DNA from: Clostridia bacterium | Lineage (GTDB): Bacteria; Bacillota; Clostridia; Oscillospirales; CAG-272 | Reading direction: 5' to 3' | DNA: 7,477 nt | NCBI GenBank assembly: GCA_017631215.1 | Contig: JAGBTR010000185.1 | Location: 1-7,477 of the forward strand | Part shown: positions 5,993 to 7,477 of the stretch, piece by piece | Layout: every line of letters starts with the position of its first letter | How positions within the stretch are numbered: position 1 is the first letter of the stretch | The notes under the pieces: generated by a model | What the model saw: only the letters and a program-made list of their open reading frames with translations | Databases searched by the model: none | What the model was told of the DNA's origin: nothing | Made by a program: the position numbers and the translations under genes

Positions 5993-6970
5993 TTATGACA
6001 GCTTTTTTAAGATTTCCCGCAGCTCGTTGACGGTTCCGACCATATAGTCGTGCCGACCGTACTCGACCTCCCAGACGAAGGCGTTGCACACCCAGCGGAT
6101 CATTTTGTAAATGAGACGGCGGCGTACCGAGGCATCGTCCATCGCGAGCGAGCGACCGTAGCCCTGCCACAGATCGTCGCACTGCATCCATTCCATATAG
6201 GCAAAGTCAAGGTCGGGGTCGCCCCAAACGGCGCGGTCGGGGTCGATGAAGGCGCCAAAGGTCGGCTCGGGCGTATCGGTGCGGATGAGCAGATTGTTGG
6301 GGCCGAGGTCGGCGTGGACGAGATGGGGGATGGCGACCTCGTCGAGTATATCCGTGTGGCGGACGAGGACGTCGCGCATCGCTTGCTCCTCGTGTGCGGT
6401 GAACAGCGCGTGCGGCGCGCAGGTGGCGATCAGCTTGTCCAGCTCGTCCTTGAGAAAGTCGCTCCAACGCGCGTGTCCGCGACCGTGCGAGACGTCATAC
6501 ACGTGCCCGAAGCCCGTGCCGACGAGCGTGTGCAGCTTGGCGATGCTTTCGCCCAGCTCGCGGTACAGCCGTGCGGTGATATGGGCGGTAAAGGGGGACT
6601 GGGCGCGGTCGAGCGTGTAGGTCGTGCTCGGCAGATAGCGCACGATCATGATATCGCGGTCGATCAGCGCCTTGCTCGTATCGACGGCGAGTAGCTCGGA
6701 GGCGGGGATGCCGTGCGCCGCGCAGATGCGGTAGACGGTCGCCTCTGCCTCCATCATATCGTGCTCGAAATGGAGCAAGAGATGGCGGTTGACGGGTCCC
6801 AGGCGCAGCACCACGTCGCCGCGGTCAGCGGTCTTGACGAAATAGGTCGTGTTGAACAGCCCGCCTGACATCAGACGGTATTCGATGGGCGTTGTGCCAA
6901 GCGCGGCGCGCAGGATCGCGCGGATGTCGCCGTCCGTGACGGTGGCGAAGAGTGAGGATCGGACGTTCAT
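5993..6970 (-). CDS. Aminoglycoside phosphotransferase / choline kinase family protein
   Basis: A 325-residue kinase-fold protein of the APH family (phosphotransferase enzyme family), probably a cytoplasmic small-molecule kinase. The N-lobe has LMSGGLFNTTYFVKT (33-47) as nucleotide loop, VVLRLGP (53-59), where an arginine stands at the usual lysine strand position, and helix glutamates E74/E76. The C-lobe has the Brenner motif HADLGPNN with H219, catalytic D221 and N226, and then FIDPDRAVWGDPDLDFAYM with metal-binding D243. The ATG at 6970 is preceded by AAAGGGGG with 6 bases of spacing. A full-length intact frame and complete catalytic motifs argue for an active enzyme. The family covers antibiotic, choline, homoserine, methylthioribose and sugar kinases; the sequence does not tell which, and there is no evidence that it confers resistance. 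Confidence 0.9.
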   Translation of the reverse strand: MNVRSSLFATVTDGDIRAILRAALGTTPIEYRLMSGGLFNTTYFVKTADRGDVVLRLGPVNRHLLLHFEHDMMEAEATVYRICAAHGIPASELLAVDTSKALIDRDIMIVRYLPSTTYTLDRAQSPFTAHITARLYRELGESIAKLHTLVGTGFGHVYDVSHGRGHARWSDFLKDELDKLIATCAPHALFTAHEEQAMRDVLVRHTDILDEVAIPHLVHADLGPNNLLIRTDTPEPTFGAFIDPDRAVWGDPDLDFAYMEWMQCDDLWQGYGRSLAMDDASVRRRLIYKMIRWVCNAFVWEVEYGRHDYMVGTVNELREILKKLS

Positions 6971-6976
6971 AGCGCG

Positions 6977-6984
6977 CCCCCTTT
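6977..6984 (-). promoter_or_regulatory. Ribosome binding site of the kinase-family gene
   Basis: Minus-strand AAAGGGGG ends 6 bases before the ATG at 6970, supporting that start. Confidence 0.75.
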
Positions 6985-6995
6985 CGTTTTTTCTT

Positions 6996-7024
6996 ATTGT
7001 ATCACATCAGTGCTAGAAATGCAA
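6996..7024 (-). promoter_or_regulatory. Sigma-A type promoter for the minus-strand kinase / Cys-rich / radical SAM unit
   Basis: On the minus strand, -35 TTGCAT (7019-7024), a 17-base spacer, and -10 TACAAT (6996-7001) preceded by TG plus one base (extended -10). It lies about 26 bases before the start codon and just downstream of the gap terminator, which is the position expected for a new transcription unit. Confidence 0.75.
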
Positions 7025-7034
7025 GAGGATATGG

Positions 7035-7067
7035 AAAAAGGACTGCCACCGAAGTGACAGCCCTTTT
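7035..7067 (-). terminator. Intrinsic terminator of the GAPDH gene
   Basis: On the minus strand a 14-bp stem (7054-7067 with 7036-7049) closes a UUCG tetraloop and runs into five U residues. Two of its pairs are G-U wobbles that form only in the minus-strand RNA; as plus-strand RNA they would be mismatches. It therefore acts on transcripts coming from the gap gene. Confidence 0.85.
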
Positions 7068-7082
7068 GTGTTTGAGTTGAAC

Positions 7083-7116
7083 TTATGCCAGCTCTGCGAA
7101 GTACTTGATGGTGCGG
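7083..7116 (-). pseudogene. Orphan second copy of the GAPDH 3' end
   Basis: Read on the minus strand this 34-base stretch encodes [10 protein letters not shown] and a TAA stop, the same ten residues that end the intact gene at 7133-7166. The two copies differ only at two third codon positions (CTC/CTG and GCC/GCA), both synonymous. Homology stops abruptly upstream, where a 16-base unrelated spacer (7117-7132) separates it from the intact gene's stop. The native-looking terminator lies 15 bases downstream of this copy. It is a remnant and not a gene. Confidence 0.8.
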
Positions 7117-7132
7117 CACCAATCGCGAACGA

Positions 7133-7166
7133 TTAGGCGAGCTCTGCGAAGTACTTGATGGTGCGG
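7133..7166 (-). repeat. Direct repeat partner inside the intact GAPDH 3' end
   Basis: This is the terminal ten codons plus stop of the gap gene. It is repeated 50 bases away at 7083-7116 with 32 of 34 bases identical, including an uninterrupted 27-base run. Confidence 0.9.
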
Positions 7167-7477
7167 ACCATCTGGCTGGTGTAGGAGTTCTCGTTGTCGT
7201 ACCACGAAACGACCTGAACCTGGTAGGTGTCATCGTCGATCTTAGCGACCATGGTCTGGGTAGCATCGAACAGAGAACCGTAGGAGATACCGATGATATC
7301 GGAGGAAACGATCTGATCCTCGTTGTAGCCGAAGGAAGCCGAAGCAGCAGCCTTCATAGCAGCGTTGATGCCGTCCTTGGTGATATCCTTGCCCTTCACA
7401 ACAGCAACAAGGATGGTGGTGGAACCGGTGCAGGTGGGAACACGATGTGCGGAACCGATGAGCTTGCCGTTGAGTTC
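7133..7477 (-). CDS. gap: Glyceraldehyde-3-phosphate dehydrogenase, C-terminal part (5' end cut by window)
   Basis: The last 114 residues of GAPDH, the glycolytic enzyme that oxidises glyceraldehyde 3-phosphate to 1,3-bisphosphoglycerate with NAD. The frame runs off the right edge; an internal GTG at 7399 is a valine and not a start. Visible are the phosphate-binding region [14 protein letters not shown] (8-21, R12 corresponding to the conserved arginine), the [14 protein letters not shown] stretch (48-61), SLFDATQT (68-75) and the NAD-contacting [20 protein letters not shown] (91-110). The active-site cysteine and histidine lie in the missing N-terminal part. Its stop is followed by an orphan duplicate of its own 3' end and then by a terminator. 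Confidence 0.95.
   Translation of the reverse strand, partial: ELNGKLIGSAHRVPTCTGSTTILVAVVKGKDITKDGINAAMKAAASASFGYNEDQIVSSDIIGISYGSLFDATQTMVAKIDDDTYQVQVVSWYDNENSYTSQMVRTIKYFAELA

Noticed and set aside
6050..6694. 214-codon plus-strand frame opposite the kinase-family gene
   Set aside because: A shadow of the intact APH-family frame, which has the catalytic motifs, a ribosome site and a promoter on the other strand.
5993..6970. Annotation of the kinase-fold gene as an antibiotic-resistance gene
   Set aside because: Only general family motifs are visible; the family includes many housekeeping small-molecule kinases, and nothing around it suggests a resistance cassette.

Overview
The window looks like chromosomal DNA from an anaerobic, gut-type member of the Bacillota (Clostridia, probably an Oscillospiraceae-like lineage). 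This rests on strong AAGGAGG-type ribosome binding sites, a sigma-A type promoter, a lipobox substrate-binding protein, a PflA-like radical SAM enzyme and the style of the GAPDH C-terminus. It is an inference from sequence style, not a taxonomic assignment. No tRNA, rRNA, CRISPR array, transposase or phage gene is visible.

Plus strand, 1-4564: the 3' part of an oligopeptide ABC import operon. In order it holds the end of the permease oppC, the ATPases oppD and oppF (8-base overlap), a 107-base intercistronic gap with a small hairpin, and a lipoprotein substrate-binding gene (oppA), followed by an intrinsic terminator. The binding lipoprotein captures peptides outside the cell, OppC with an OppB presumably encoded upstream forms the channel, and OppD/OppF hydrolyse ATP. 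The oppA gene is the most unusual item. Its sequence blocks come in circularly permuted order: the segment that normally forms the C-terminal third of an OppA protein follows the lipobox directly, and the normal N-terminal two thirds come after it.

Minus strand, 4569-7024: read from right to left, a good promoter drives an aminoglycoside-phosphotransferase/choline-kinase-fold protein. After 89 bases containing a palindrome comes a cysteine-rich, single-pass membrane (possibly lipid-anchored) protein of unknown function, which overlaps by GTGA a small PflA-like radical SAM protein. The unit ends in a perfect bidirectional terminator hairpin facing the oppA terminator. The tight coupling of the last two genes suggests an enzyme-substrate or enzyme-partner pair that I do not recognise as a characterised system.

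Minus strand, 7035-7477: the C-terminal third of glyceraldehyde-3-phosphate dehydrogenase. Just beyond its stop codon lies a second, orphan copy of its last ten codons plus stop, differing only at synonymous third positions, and then a terminator with a UUCG loop. This is a small recombination scar in a housekeeping gene.
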